Source: Anticarsia gemmatalis
Taxonomy: Eukaryota; Arthropoda; Insecta; Lepidoptera; Erebidae
Assembly: GCF_050436995.1 (NCBI RefSeq)
Contig: NC_134756.1
Span: 6,324,001-6,388,000 of the forward strand
Direction of reading: 5' to 3'
DNA length: 64,000 nucleotides
Shown: piece after piece, positions 12,850 through 26,797 of the stretch
How the letters are laid out: each line of letters starts with the position of its first letter
Numbering within the stretch: position 1 is the first letter of the stretch
The notes under the pieces: model-generated
What the model was told of the DNA's origin: nothing
Database searches by the model: none
The model's input: the letters and a program-made list of their open reading frames with translations, nothing else
Made by a program: the position numbers and the translations under genes

Positions 12850-15800
12850 TAACTCTATATGGAGACGAATCACGTTACCATTGGGCGATTTCCAACCTCT
12901 GTCGGCAATCGTGTGACTATTGAGGAATGTTGTTATCAGAACACACAACAGTACTTATAATTGAACAATATTGTTTTGAGGAATTATAAATGTCATACGC
13001 TTTGTTTTCGATAATAATGAGTGAAAGCACATCTTAGTATATCACAAACAATCGTAAGGATTTTCAAAGATAATTTTTCGTTAAATACTTAGGTTATCGT
13101 GCTTGTTTAAGCACTAGTCAAGAACTAATGTTGTGTAACACAGTTTTGCTTTTTTACGATATAATCATAAAACTATCATAAAAAGCATATATCAAAAAAT
13201 ATCATAATAAGCCTATTTTTCCCGGCAACCTAAACAGTGCAATAATAATAGCAAATAGCCCACGTAGAAGGCGATATTAGTAATAAATTCGACACCTCAT
13301 CTCGTTCTAAATGTATCTCGATTACCCATAATGGTACAATAGGGCCATATTGAATGGAAACTGCGTTGGCACCTGCTTTGCCGGTAACACCGCTTTGCAC
13401 GCGTAATATCACCAACAATGGTTTGTACAAGTAATTTTAGCGACCTTGTTTGTAGATTACGTCGGCAGCTACTGGTCAGTATATAGAAAATATGTAGTTC
13501 TATTTACTTGCGGTACAACGACAGGAATCTTATACAGTTTATTACACTCTCCAATGCAGGGCATCAAAAAGATGATAAAGAGATGTTTGTCAATTTCAAG
13601 TTTGACTTCCACATTTGTGGGTAACAGAATATATTATGCAGTCTTTATTTCGCCAACATACCTTGGTCCGATAAACGTAAACAAAGCGATATTGTAAATT
13701 CTAGAATAGAAATGAAATAAATGCAAACGCAGCTCCCATATATAAAGCCAAAACAACGTTATCTTAAAAAGGAGAGTAGGAAAACTTGTAACAATTTTAT
13801 TTGCGTCTGTACGTTTGTGCTATGGTCCCTATTCTATGGCCCGCGTAGAAATGTTTGTGCTTTTATGCTGTCACTGACTTATTTGCTTTTAATGCTTACA
13901 TAAATATATTGTAGTTGCAAGTATTCCGCACTACCTCCCAAGTATTTTACTATGCGTAAACACTAGCGCATATTTCGTAAACATAAACCAGTAGAATGAC
14001 ACATAACCCTTTTAACATAACCATTTATCATGATTCAATTTCCAGTTATTTCTGGTCATAACTAAGCACCGAGACCAACGTCGTTACTCACAGAGTAATC
14101 TTTAAATTAATAAAACAAATCGATCCGACTCCTGTTGGACTGGTTACGTTTGTTAAGACATGTCAAAACGTAATCTAGCCGTGGACACTTGCAAATGAGT
14201 GTGCATCACTCCTTAGCCACTTACAAAATTAGTTTTGCTGTTGCGCTGCAAAACTCAATCCTTGTTACCAAAATAAAAGGTTCATTCTCAATGGTAAAAG
14301 AGTTGGCGAACTGTAGATGAAAGTTGTGGAGTATTGCGAAACTCGTTTTTTACCGACTGAAGTAGGGACAGTATAAAAGGATGTTAATTGGTGTTCCTTA
14401 CTTTCTGAAGATAATTGAGTCGTAACTAGGATGCTAGACAATGCGAATAGCTCGCAACATTGTCGCACATTGCGCACCTACGATTTGCATACAGAGCCCT
14501 TTTAACTCACAAACGGCGGGTAGATTCCTTCGTAATTACGTGTTCTACTAGACCTATTAAAATACCGACAAGTGAAACACATGTTCGGAAGTCAATTGTG
14601 AATGTTGCGACTAATATCTATGTTGCAACGGCAAACATTGCGAATTCTATGATTTGATTGGGCTACTCTGATTTATCTCTTTGTAATCAGGCTTGAATAT
14701 TTGCAGAATTGGTTTACAATCAAGTATGTTAATTATGGCTTTATCTTTGAGATCCAATGCTATAAAGCCACTTTATGTGCAGTTTCTAATTATTGTCGCA
14801 CAAAAGCTGAAGTAAAATTATTAACGATTGACTGTTTCGTCACCTTATAAGAACATAATTTATAAATCGATAACAAATTATAACAAAGTTTGGCCGCAGA
14901 GCCAATGACGTAATCAAAACGACCATCACATATTTTAATCAGTCAGATTGCTTACCGAATCTGGACGCAGCACAACAGCTTATCATCGATAAATTCTGAC
15001 CAATGTTAATGCTCGAATTTACTATTGAATGTAACTGATAGAGCAGGAGCTATTTTAACCATCCCTTTCAATATTCGATGCGAAAACAAAACCCTTACAT
15101 TGACTAATCAGATATTTTAAATGAAAATACGCAGCCTCTAGATTATAATGTGTTTCAACTTGTTACAGAACAATTCACAAACCGCACACACTTTTAACGA
15201 AGCAGCCGCCAAAGTCCAGTATAACGAACTAATTAAAACTAAGCACAAACAATGTGTCGTCTCAAGACCATGCGCATGACCACAGCTATCTGTGTGATAC
15301 ACAAGTATGTACAGTTTAGTAAACAAAAGAGGACGCAAAATATGAACCACAAAGCGTTCTTGTGGTCGCTTTGTATCGCTTTCAATCTACGTTATGAAAG
15401 CACGTTGTAACCGCTGGCCTTTCACAGAGCAATATTGCTGAAAGCTTAATATGTATTAACTGCGTGGACCAAAGTTTCATATGCTAATATCAATATTGTT
15501 TTATGTGTTTTATGTTTCGTTGAGTGTACCTTGAAAGGATTAACTTTATGATGGAATAAAATACTGACGTTATTGAGCAGTGCTCGTGCGACATTCAACT
15601 GTTTTGTGTTGGTATATTTTATGTTAATAGAAGGTCTATTGTATCGGTAACAGGAAAATTAGAAGCTTAACACTTTCTAAATCTGAAAATCAATAATAAT
15701 AGAAAGTCAATTGGAACATCGGGGCTGTTAACTTGTGCAGTTTATTTTAAACAATCTATTAAGCAGTAACGTTCTGCAGAACCCAAAATTGTTCACTTTA

Positions 15801-16805
15801 TGTTTATGCAATGTAACAGAATTTTAATCAAAGCCTTAAAACTTTGAAAGTAAAGGAATAACACAAAACATAAAAATAACAGAACTGGTACAAAATAACA
15901 ACGAAAAGCCAATTTAGTTATTTCGGACTTTGAAATAAAAGATATTCCAACTTCAAAGTGATGTTACTAACTCTGTTTTTTAAATTAATAAAAAAGCGTT
16001 GTAATGCTTTGGCCGTTGGAAAATTCCTATTCAAAGTAATTCAAAAACAATTTCTCGTTTAAAAAATATTAGGAATTTGTTGCGAGCGTTTAATAATATT
16101 TTACATAGCGTCGAGTTTAAAGTTTTAAGACGTGTTTTCTCGTTACCCCGTGGGGTAGGGTGAAACGCGGAGTGTGAGGGGTGACATCAAAGTGAATTAG
16201 CGAATGTTGTCTAGGGGCGTCCGTTTGTAAGCCGCTTTGAAGTTAGGACTACCTGCAGGGAACTCCGCTGAAATGTGCCAAAGCGTAAGGCGTTTTATTT
16301 TGATACCACTCGGCTAAGGGCCGAGCGCGATACGCGAGAAAAATGTAGCACGCTAATTTTGCCTTGAGTTATGCTTATTACGCGGCGTTTGATGTTAGCT
16401 AAACATCAAACGATAAAAATATGCGTGTATTTTTTATTTTCACTTAGAAATGTTTTGCTTATGATCATGAGATAATGATTAAACAAAATATTTAAACAAA
16501 CATTTGTAATGGTTCAACATTGCAATTATTTTTGGTTTTCTGGCTTATTATCGCTCAGTGTCCGTGTTTTATTTTTTAAGGTTACATTTTCGATCATTTA
16601 TTGTTAAGTTAATTTTTCCCAATACAACATAACATAACATTTAAAAAAGCGTGTTTCCAACTTCAATAGAAGCAATTTATTCTCAACTACTTTAATAAAT
16701 ATATAATACAGCCTGCATAAACATGAGCGTCTATTAAGCAAACTTCCAGGCTTTATAATAAATCTTCACACTGCGACCTACATCTTGAGAATAACAGGTA
16801 CACAC
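12850..16805. other. Gene-free AT-rich stretch with two small hairpins
   Basis: No supported gene. The 16140-16415 block is GC-richer and contains CTCGGC-TAAG-GCCGAG near 16310 and a perfect 11-bp-arm hairpin at 16386-16412 (loop 5 nt). Open frames stay below 84 codons and show no recognisable domain. Confidence 0.5.
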
Positions 16806-16808
16806 TTA

Positions 16809-17962
16809 AGGCCCATTTAGACGGGGAGAGTTTCTCGTCTCGAAGATACGATTGTCGAAAGAATATAAATCATTTTTTTCGTCTAAACATTCGCTCTCCT
16901 CGCTCGTTGTTTTGGGCGAGAATTGCCTTGCAATGGAATATTGTTATGTCCGTGTAAACATAATTTCAAAGCAATAATCGTATTTCGAGATTTTATGCCA
17001 GTTGCTACCATGAGTGCAGTGCGCGAGGGTGTTTTAATTATATCTGCTCTTCTAAGGCAAGAATTAGTTAAACGGAAAAAGAAGAAAACGTGTTGGGTTA
17101 AAAATGGATAGCTAGAAGAAATGATTTGGGAGCATCTAACACGTTGTGCCTTGAATTACAATTGGAAGATGAAGAGACATTCAAAAATATGTTTCGGCTT
17201 ACGAAAACTCAACTCATATATTATTATTTAGTTCAAGAAATTGGACCATCTATACAAAAAAGTAACACAAATATACGTCAAGCTATACCCGCTCGTACAA
17301 AATTGGAAATAACTTTAAAATATTTGGCTACAAGAGATTCATTTCAAACATTATCAGAAATATTTAGAGTACCATCAAAAGATCATAAATAAAGAAAAAA
17401 AAAAGATTACCTAAGTATATATTCAAAATCAGTCTTACTTTAATAAGGTAGATTACAAAACAGATAAATGCCAATTAGCTTATAATAAATCAACTCTTTG
17501 GTTGAATCATTTGGAAAATCATCTTGCATGCTTGAATTCCACCACTGTGTGTCGCTATCAGTTCTCGAAAATGGAGAATCGGGCATCGGAGTTCACATCG
17601 GAGTTCATCTGATCACTAAACTCGAATGACAAATCTCGCACTAAAAACGATTCAAACTGATTTGTACGATACTCGTATCAACTTGAAAATATGTCACACG
17701 AGATCGTGTTAATACAAGTTAAGATTCTCGTAAGCAACAATCTGCTTACTATACCTTCGTTGTGTAAACAGACATAGGCAATAATCGCCTAGCGATAAGT
17801 CATAAGCGAATCTCGTATGACATAATCGCAGGCGAGATTTTAATTCTTGCCTGTATGTAAACATTTTGATACGATTGTGTTATGGCGATTAATGCTTGTG
17901 ATAGTAGCGCATAGTTTCTCGCTCGGAACCGTACGAGAAACTCTCCCCGTCTAAATGGGCCT
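16809..17962 (+). mobile_element. PIF/Harbinger DNA transposon, internally deleted
   Basis: Perfect 30-bp terminal inverted repeats lie at 16809-16838 and 17933-17962, starting AGGCCCATTTAGACGG. TTA target duplications flank both ends (16806-16808 and 17963-17965). A 3-bp TTA duplication and a GGCC-like terminus are typical of PIF/Harbinger. The interior keeps the front of a Harbinger transposase gene (17010-17392) but has no room for the DDE catalytic core. The right third (17590-17930) is rich in short repeated words such as ATAATCGC and TACGAT that could be subterminal transposase sites. Length is 1,154 bp. Confidence 0.92.
17010..17392 (+). pseudogene. PIF/Harbinger transposase, N-terminal remnant with frameshift
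   Basis: This is the front of a Harbinger-type (HARBI1-like) transposase, the DDE enzyme that excises and inserts these elements. The best start is the ATG at 17010; its frame runs through a basic KRKKKK stretch and stops at 17109-17111. The coding sense continues one frame away from about 17102 to the stop at 17390-17392. The length change maps to an A5 run at 17100-17104 and looks like a 1-nt insertion. The second part, about 88 residues from 17126, has the family's FRLTKTQL, RQAIPARTKLEITLKYLATRDSF and FRVPSK motifs. These are seen in the helical region before the catalytic domain in HARBI1 relatives. All DDE residues are missing: the frame ends at an A-rich junction (17394-17405), probably an internal deletion endpoint. 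It cannot encode an active transposase. Confidence 0.88.
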
Positions 17963-17965
17963 TTA

Positions 17966-20654
17966 TTTTAACGGGCGTCGAACTAGGCGGCACCGCACAA
18001 AGGCAAGAGATACATCTTTCTTTTTAATAGAGCGTCTAAAAGGGTTGCTTCCAAGCTTTCCAAAAAATGTTTTCACCCATTTTTTTCTATGGGACCTTTT
18101 TGTAGGGAAGAGACATTGAGTTGGGCCGGTGTCGCGATAACGTCGCGATAGTGAGACCCGCTTTAAATGCAAATCTGTCCGCAACCAAATTCAGAACGAT
18201 GTGCTGTATCGCGAGGGACTATAGCCTCCCTGGATGAATTGACGACAAATGAGATGCAGTTCCTTTGTATTGAATAGTTACACGTTCATCCATTGCGCTG
18301 CACCCAATCTATAGACGACTACTCTATCATAAAAGGAACCGCAATGATCATAAACGCCGTAAGAATGATTACACTTATATTAGTAATATAATGTTATTTA
18401 TTATACGTCTATTTATTGGGCTGCCGAGTGAAAAATAAGCAACCTTCAAGATTTCTGTTGTTCTATTCATGTGTACACATAAAGGGCCAAGTAGTAAACA
18501 TGTTTACCACTTACCACGTAAGTGAAACGGGACAGCTAGTGATAAAAATACCTACCTATGTATGTTGATGTATCTACTACATATATTTCAAAAAAATATA
18601 GAAGAGTAAATGCCCGAAGGTTAAGGAATAATAATAGCATTCGTCCAAACCTACAACAAAATTTCGTTCGTTTTTTTATTTTATTTTATACGAACATTAA
18701 CTGTATAGTGTTGTATAATCATTAAATGCAGTGTCTATATAATAAATTACATTAAAATCCTTCTTTCCATAGGGATAGACAGTAACAGAGACTAGGGAAC
18801 ACCGCGTGGTACGATCCTTGCAAACTTCCCCAGCTTCAAACTGTTTATTGATGTATCAAAATCTTATAAGCATAAAAAATATATGTATGTGTAACTGTAC
18901 CAAGAAATTCTAGTTACTAATGTACATTCTGTAAGTGTACGTTTCAAAACCGTCTCACGTTATTTCAGCAATTTTTATAATCCAACTCCGTCCGTTTGGA
19001 AGTGTTCCTGTGCCAAATACTATTAAGTAAATTTTTGTAGATACAGAACAGTGGCCTTTTGTTCGTTTCTTGGCTAGAGACACGGTAAACAGACGATTTT
19101 TCACCATATTGTAAGTAGAACACACGTCGTATCAAAACAACAAATACATATATTTTGGAAACAATAGAGCAGACTTGAGAAGTCTATCAAAATATGTTGT
19201 CGGTATTCATTTGTAAGGCTTTATTTTCGTCGTATTTTAACTTGTTATGTTGTAAACAATAAGTTTATATTAAGGAAACAATGATTGAATATCTGAATAG
19301 GGTACACATTGTTATTTTAAATACAGTAACTGATTTCATTCTGAAACCCATTGTATAAAGTACGTAAACTACAAACACTACTGCTTTGAACAGTCGTTAC
19401 AAAAATTCCTCGAACAATTCAAGGAGGATCCCGCCTAAACAAGCTATTTCAAGAGTACTACAGCTCTAAAAATAGCGCAAGTTGAGCAAAGTAGAAACAA
19501 TTACTGGTACATATATCTCTAGTTGGCAGAGTTAGGCCACTTAGAAATACATACCTATTCAGATAGTGTCCCGGCGGGAGAGTTTCCCGGGATAGTACCG
19601 ACACCCGCCCAGAATGCAAATTCAGCCGAGCGGTGTAAAGCATAGGTGTTGAGAGAGCAACGTAATTTGTCGTAATAGCCGTATTAAGGCAATAACTTCA
19701 TGTTAATATAAATATTTTTTTTATTTTTAACTAAGAATTCACGTCTCGTCGTATCCATTATTCATCGTAATTCTGCAGTACTCATATAGCTGTTACGCAT
19801 AATATCATCATAATTACACCACTTTTATGTTAAGAACCCTTCAATCATATTGAGATCACAATGTAATAAATTAGTCACTTTTCATATCTAATATTACTAT
19901 GGACTTGAGGCATATGTATGTGACCACTGTCGAAAAGTCAAGTTTGAAAGATTTGAAATACTCGAGTAATATTTAAGTAATAGTCGTCCGTTTATGTTTT
20001 AGGCCAGACAACCGCAGGCAAGCTAACGTACGCTTGGGCTCCACTAGTCTTCATTTCTCTTCTTTATGCTTTGTAAACAATATCTCGGGGTCGTCCTTGG
20101 CATAAAACCGTGTTTGAATAAAAATCAGATCAAACTAACCTTTGCAGATGGTGCACTTTTATGGAAACACATATTTTCATATAATATATACCTGAAAAGG
20201 TCCCCTGAATATGTCGTAGGGATCCCCTAAAGTAAGTGAATAATACGCCATTAGGATGACCCTCGAGAACAAAATATGGTATCAATATACTACGGGTGAG
20301 TACGAAAATGCAGGCATCATTCTTTTCATATTATCCTTGGACTGGATAGATATATCATTATAACAATTTATTAAAAGAACTGTATTGGACATATCATAAA
20401 GCTCAAATAATAGAATACAAACAACTTTATCTTTTCTCCATAAGTCTGAACAACTGTTTCAACTTTTGTTCCGATAAGGATATCGTATCGTTATATTTAA
20501 ATTGAAACAACAAACGGTATGTTTCGTAATCCTACTTAATAAATAATAACTCTGTCAAAAACAATAATGATGTAATAAAGGAAAGGCTTTTCACTTTCGA
20601 AAACACACGTTGTTTGGGAAAACGTATCTTTATGAAGTGTTCAAAAAGAAGCCT
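17966..20654. other. Gene-free stretch with a possible repeat fragment
   Basis: No supported gene. The 17966-18240 block is GC-richer and includes a direct repeat of GTCGCGATA (around 18132-18149). The segment at about 18760-18840 (AGGGATAGACAGTAACAGAG and following) resembles a repeat fragment I associate with noctuid moths, but I cannot delimit it. The rest is AT-rich without recognisable features. Confidence 0.45.
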
Positions 20655-20940
20655 TAATGTTCAACTGCTGGGCAAGGGTCTCCTTCTGGAAAGAGGGAAG
20701 GGTTGGTCTTTGATCCACCACGCTGACCAAGTGCGGGTTAAAGACTTTGCATACTCAAGTTCTGTTTTAAAGAACTTTTAGGTTTGCAAAGTTACATCAC
20801 GATGTTTTCCTTCGCCATTAGAACAAGTGATAATATAATTGATTATAATCTACGAAGAGTCATTATGTGTATGTGTTGCCTTGGTTCGAACTTTCGAACA
20901 ATTGCATGGAAGGCGCATACTTAGAGCACTCAGCTATCAC
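20655..20940 (-). mobile_element. tRNA-derived SINE, old copy
   Basis: It aligns by eye along its length with the minus-strand SINE at 34264-34575. Shared parts include the 3' module (AACTGCTGGGCAAGGGTCTC), CCACGCTG-CCAAGTGCGGGTT, the CACGATGTTTTCCTTC core, and the tRNA-like head. The head reads GTGATAGCTGAGTG on the minus strand, with a B-box-like GTTCGAACCAAGG. Many substitutions, loss of the clean tail and no visible target duplication show an older insertion. Confidence 0.8.
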
Positions 20941-23900
20941 ATAATAAACTCGATTATTATCTTGATTGAACAATACAATTTTAAAAAGCAGTGAAATGCA
21001 ACCGGATATTTCTTGTAGGAAGCAGTATTGGAAGTGGTCACGTGGAAAGTTTGTTCAATAACAAGCTCTAGGAAACGCGCACGTGAGGTGTCGCCCCATA
21101 ACACTGTGTTGTAACATTCCTTCCTGGAAGTTCTATAAATAATCTTAATATTTACTTTACATTTTATTACTTTCATATTATGACGTTATTTAACAGTTGT
21201 TCTGTAGAGCGATTTTCTACAGTTGCTGGAATCAAAACTTTAACGTTAAAAATAAACTTAAAAATAACTAGTTTTTTAAGTAAGAGTATGATCATGTTTC
21301 AACATAATATGCACCCTAAACAAGATGCTTCTTTTATTAAAAAAGAATTAAATACTCGACTTAAAATTGCATTACTCATAAGATCTTCGTTTCACTATCA
21401 AAAACGCGAATAAACAGATTCTGTAATATAACTAAAATGCACTGTTGAAAGACCCAGAGAGAAACTAACACATTTCTTCTGAAAACTAACACAAAAGAAG
21501 CCGCAAAGTGTTTTCTAGCACCTTCAAAACACTTTCCACTACACAAAAACAGATCTAGGTCACACGTTCTACTTGCAAAATCAAAATTGCACCTCTGTAG
21601 GAGCGATGTAGACAATACCGTATTTCGTTGAATGTTTAAAAAAATTAAGGAAGCGGTTTCATAGTAGTAGCGTTCGATACCTTCGTTACAATGACATGTT
21701 CGTATAGAGTTTTTGACTTAATTAAAAATATTATCTAGTAGTTCGAAATCAACGGAACGCGAAGACTGATGGCTTTATAATGTCTAACGTCCAATAAAGA
21801 CAAAAGTGTCGAACATTTTTAATATTTGCTGCACAACTTCATCACCCCTTAAGATGGTAACTGGTGTTAAAAACGTAATGTGACAACTGCGTATAGCGAC
21901 ACACCATCCGAACCTTCGGAACGTAACTTTGAGTGGCGGAAGGTTCAGCGCTACGCTACGTAATTTCGGATAACTTTAATAACACAGCGAGCGTATATAT
22001 TACGGAACGTTCGTCGCCGGACCTTACACAGTGATGTTGCTTATACAGCGAAAGTCCATATAGTCATTAGGGGTAACAAAACGTTCGAAATGAAAGCAAA
22101 ATTAGCGTTCTACACAGAGTTTCGCATGTGACAAGAACATGGAAGGTGATTCTGTTTTGTGACGTCATATTACGCTACGGTGTGATCGGGTTTCTTCTTT
22201 AGAGTCCCGCAGACGGACAGATCGCTGACGAGTCGCACCATTAAAAGTTTCTGATTCACTGATACGTATCTGCCTACGTAAGGAAGGAATTCCATTTTCT
22301 TTGAATTCAACTCAAATTCTGGCTTTCGAGTGCAAACTCAGTTCCATTGTTAGATTATTGGATTTGTTATAGTGTAGTGGTATTGATATCAAGAAATTTA
22401 AAATATTATTTTAAACAAAAATATGTGGGCAAAACACTATTTTCAAACATAACTGATAATATAAAGTTAATTAACAAAGTGACTCTTTTTTTATTTGTTC
22501 TTTCGTAAACTCGTAATATTATATTAAAAATCCCTCATACATTTAGATACCTCCAATACCGACATCAAATCACGCAACAAACTCAAATATCATTCGACAA
22601 AGCGTAAACAACAGCACACAAACCCGTGATCAAAACCCTCAATTATTCACTTAATGTCTCACTCCAAGGTCGAATTGAATTAAACATCGCCGTGTTTGAT
22701 CGCCATTAAATCACCCTATAACTAATTAGCACCGTTAAACATAATTACCACATTAATTACTTGTTCATTACGACCGCCGATGGACTCACGATAAACGGAG
22801 ATGCAAAAACTCTGATTTTAACTTCACGGGACCTGTTTCACCTGTTTTAACGACTACGGATAAGTACCGGATAGACTATCTGACTATAACATCATTATAT
22901 TTTGAAAATGAATTTTTAAACCATTTTTAAAATATTCTTAAATAGAAATGATTTAGAACTAGAACTTACAACCGGTATATTTATTTTGAGGTGCGTATAA
23001 GCAAAAATAACAATTGGCTAAAGCACTTTACAGCTGGCAATAAATAAATTCTGAAACAATCACGTTAAAACAGTTGCACAAAAGCACTTTTTTAAGTCAA
23101 GTGCTACGTAATAACGATCAATAGTACTTGTTCCCGAAACGAGTGCATGACATAATAGAGTGTGTATTTAAAGCCTTATGGAGTAAATAAATAAAGCAAC
23201 AAATTAAAAGGGATTTTTAATTGAAGAGTTCGATAATTAAGCATGAATGTTTAAATTAATTAATGAATTTCGTGGAATCGAGCGAGCGCTCCCTATCGAC
23301 TGTAGTGTTCACAAAACGAACATTCTTAATTAATGTGAACAAGAACAAACGTTTCGCTATTGTAGATGTTCAATAATGTTAGCCAATTTTAAATCGCTCC
23401 GTTTAATCCGCTGTTCATTTAGATTGATTAAGTTGAAAACGTCTTGATTAAATACATGTTCCGCAAGATTTGTTACCGTTGACAGCTATATTGTTAATTT
23501 GAGACAATTTAACGGTTTTGATGGTTGAACAGTAACGGTTGCGGTACTCTAAATACCTAATAACGTAATTGATATCGTATTTACTGTTTACACACGAAAA
23601 AGTTCGTTGTATAGCGACTATAATAAAGTACAAAAACGGTTCTAAATAAACAGTTTTGTGGAAAATATGGAGGCAGTGTTTAGCAATCCGTATAAATTTC
23701 ACAAGCGGGCGAAAAAGAGAAAGTAAGTGTGTCGGATACGCGTCAGCTGGACAACATTAGTCAGGCGATGCGAGAAAATTTAATAAAAGCACTCCTTATC
23801 GCCTTGTCCGATGTTGAGAACAGTTTTTGTAGCTGTGAAACTCGCTTCAAAATTTCAAATGGACAGTTTGTGGAACACTAATGGTTCTGATGTACTTTTT

Positions 23901-26156
23901 ATTTTATGAAAACGGAGATTTTAGAATGCTTTCAAAAGTGCATTTACTGGTTTGACTCTTGAAAATGACTTTATCTTATTGCATTCTGTCGGAAGAAAAC
24001 ACGATTTCTCTAGGAACTTATTTCTTCGCAAATGTATCTTAAACTGCTGCAAGATGAAGTTACACCGTTCACTAAGTACAAAGCGTCTTGTATATTTAAA
24101 CAGCTTCTACACTGTAGTACCAGCGAGTCTGCTACATTTTAATCAATAATTATATTTGATGCAATTTTATTATTATTCTATAGTGTTCAACGTTGTCGCC
24201 GTGGTGAGTGCTCTTCGTCATTAGTATTCAAAATGCAAATTGCTAGCAGCACTCAGGGCATTGCACCCGTCTCAGATCTTACTTTCCCAGAAATAATTTC
24301 ATTAACATCTGCATACTTGCATGATCCTTGCACAAATTCCTTTCAACTCGTCTAGAACCTTGTTACGTCTAGGTGCAAACACATTTCGGATGCATAGAAA
24401 ACTTACTTTGTTTTTACACGTTTATTATGTTAACAAGATTTTCGCATTTGTCTCGTCTACATTTCACACGGTTGAACGTTTCTGCTGACCGTAAGATTGT
24501 TGGACGGGAATAAAGTCTCCTTTGAACTGTTTGTATAGATCAGAAAACGCCTGACCGCTTTCTTCATTCGTTGACCTACATCTCAAGAATTGTTTGCATC
24601 AGCAAATCCATCATTTGTTTTTTCTTTACAAATACTGCTGAAGTTTTTCAATTGAATAATCTGAAGGTTTTATTCCTTTATTCAGTAGCGGAATTGGGTC
24701 GAAATTAGCACTAATTTTCGATTCGTCGCAGAGTCGTGAAACCCTTAGCAAATTTATTCCAGCCTAGATTACTCTTTCTTTTTTAAAATAAAAATTATTC
24801 GTTTTCAATATTCATCGCAAAATAAAAGTGGAGTAATTTAATATTTAAATTATTTGCGTAAAGATTCGTCTGTGTCGACATGTTGGGACACAGGATCGTT
24901 GCGATTGTTAAATATTTATGTCGTATTACGTTGCCCGGTTGATTGCAATTAACTTCGGGCTCGGCGATATACATCAATCTTCTCATACAAAGAGACTACC
25001 GAGCGCTGTTGTCATGTGCTACAATAAATATACAAAAATAATTCCCCATGGGTTTCGTTATTACTGTTGGTTTCGCCACTATTTTCATAACGCTGTCGAT
25101 ATACTTGTCCTTCAGGGAAATACGGGAGTGATGTAATACTTAAATCCCAGTACAATCATAAATCAGTAACTTGGAAATACTTTTTACAACTTGACGAATT
25201 TACTTCTAAAATATAAAAAATAAACGTGCCCAAAGCTGCTTCATTATTAAAAGCGAAAGTTTAAATTGTTCTATTCTTCACCCTTACAAAGTTGAAGGGT
25301 GCAGACACCATTAGTCAGTTTTACATTCACAATCAAACGCTTAAGTAATCTTACAATTGTGACTAAGTGCTAGAAGCTTCATTTGACTTTGATTTAATTA
25401 ACTTAAGTGCATTTGCATTAATTTTAATCTTGTCTGATGTTAATTTGTCGCCAGTCTAAGAGAGGCTAGACTCCTGATCTCCGAATGAATTACCATTAAT
25501 TATTCAGCGGATAGTTATTTATTTACGTCACGGCAAGTTACATTTTCTTAGAAAAGCTTAGCTCGTCATCAGGTTATCGGTTAAAATTTGCAATTTTATA
25601 GGTACGAACAACCGCTAAGTAACTTAATTAACATCACTAATTTTATCTCAGCTTCAAAAGCTTGAAGACATCTTTGTATATACCTACTAATAACACATGT
25701 TAAACATATTGAGACTTATCCACAGTCAAACCGATCATTCGATATTGCAAGCAATGTTTTAAGTGGTTTTAATTAAGTAAAAGTGGTTTGTCAATGATGA
25801 TATTATTATGACACATATTTGCAACCACAAAATAAAACCTCATTATCCTGTTATAAAGCAAACATGTGAAGAACTCTATAAATTTTAAGTATATTACTTC
25901 AATATTAGCTCACTGTAACGAAGTCAAAGTGACATAATGTACATGAGAGTACATCTAAAATAACGTTCTTGACAGAAATCCGATCATCTTTAATCTAAGA
26001 CGTTCGGAGATCAGAAATCCAATTTACCCTTATAATAAGCACGTCGTGCCACTAACGGAATGATACCGTGTGATCCTGTGATCCTGATAGCGAAACATAA
26101 TATGAGTGTGGAGAAAATATGTGGTGTTTATTTTTAACAAAACCTGATACAACATT
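20941..26156. other. Gene-free AT-rich stretch
   Basis: No supported gene. A GC-richer block at 21890-22270 contains a perfect CRE octamer at 22160-22167. The block at 22640-22780 is dense in TAAT/ATTA cores (see the separate entry). Open frames of 60-84 codons on both strands show no recognisable domain. Confidence 0.5.
22640..22780. promoter_or_regulatory. Cluster of homeodomain-type TAAT/ATTA cores
   Basis: About a dozen TAAT or ATTA words occur in roughly 140 bp, including CTAATTAG, ATAATTAC and CATTAATTAC. At this base composition about three or four would be expected. Homeodomain proteins bind such cores, so an enhancer is possible. Nothing else in the sequence shows function. Confidence 0.2.
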
Positions 26157-26797
26157 CCCAACTAGCACACAAGCTGCTTATACAGTCGTTATACAGCCTG
26201 ATAGTTGCATAAGAGTCGTTCAAATGCTGTACAATTCTCTATAAGTTGTATACTAGCTATTTAAAAAACCCTTTAACAGCTAGGCGGGACAGTAGCCGTT
26301 TAGTAGGAAACTAATGACTTATAGTGATATATGAGCATGTAATTGCATCGCTAGACAGCCTAGGGAAGTATAACTGAGTTAATGGAATCTTCTATAACAC
26401 CGTTAACTGTATAAGGGGACTTTAGGAGATAAAGGAGTTTGTACGGAGTTATGCGTTGCGCTTATAGCGCTCAAGAGCGTAAATAAGCTTTTTGTAATGC
26501 CTTAGGTTCTATAACAGATTTTTTTAGGGCTAGTGTATTACTCATCTATAAAAGAGTTGCGTAGGTCTTTAATAGCGCCTTGAGCGTTATATCAGATATT
26601 TATATGGCTTCTGTACGGAAAATAGATGTATAAGGTATCATTGGAAACATTTTTACAGCCATGGGGATTACAGAATTATGTTTAGCACCTAAAGCGCTAT
26701 AACCGAGTAATATACCTTTATACTAAAGCTTAAAATTATTATCATAATATATTTACATAGGTGCAGTGGTGGTTCAGTCTGTCAACTGTTTTTAAAG

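Noticed and set aside
18520..18540. Second Helitron 3' end (GGGACAGCTAGT)
   Set aside because: The CTAG-T word is present but no matching 5' end or clear hairpin was found upstream.
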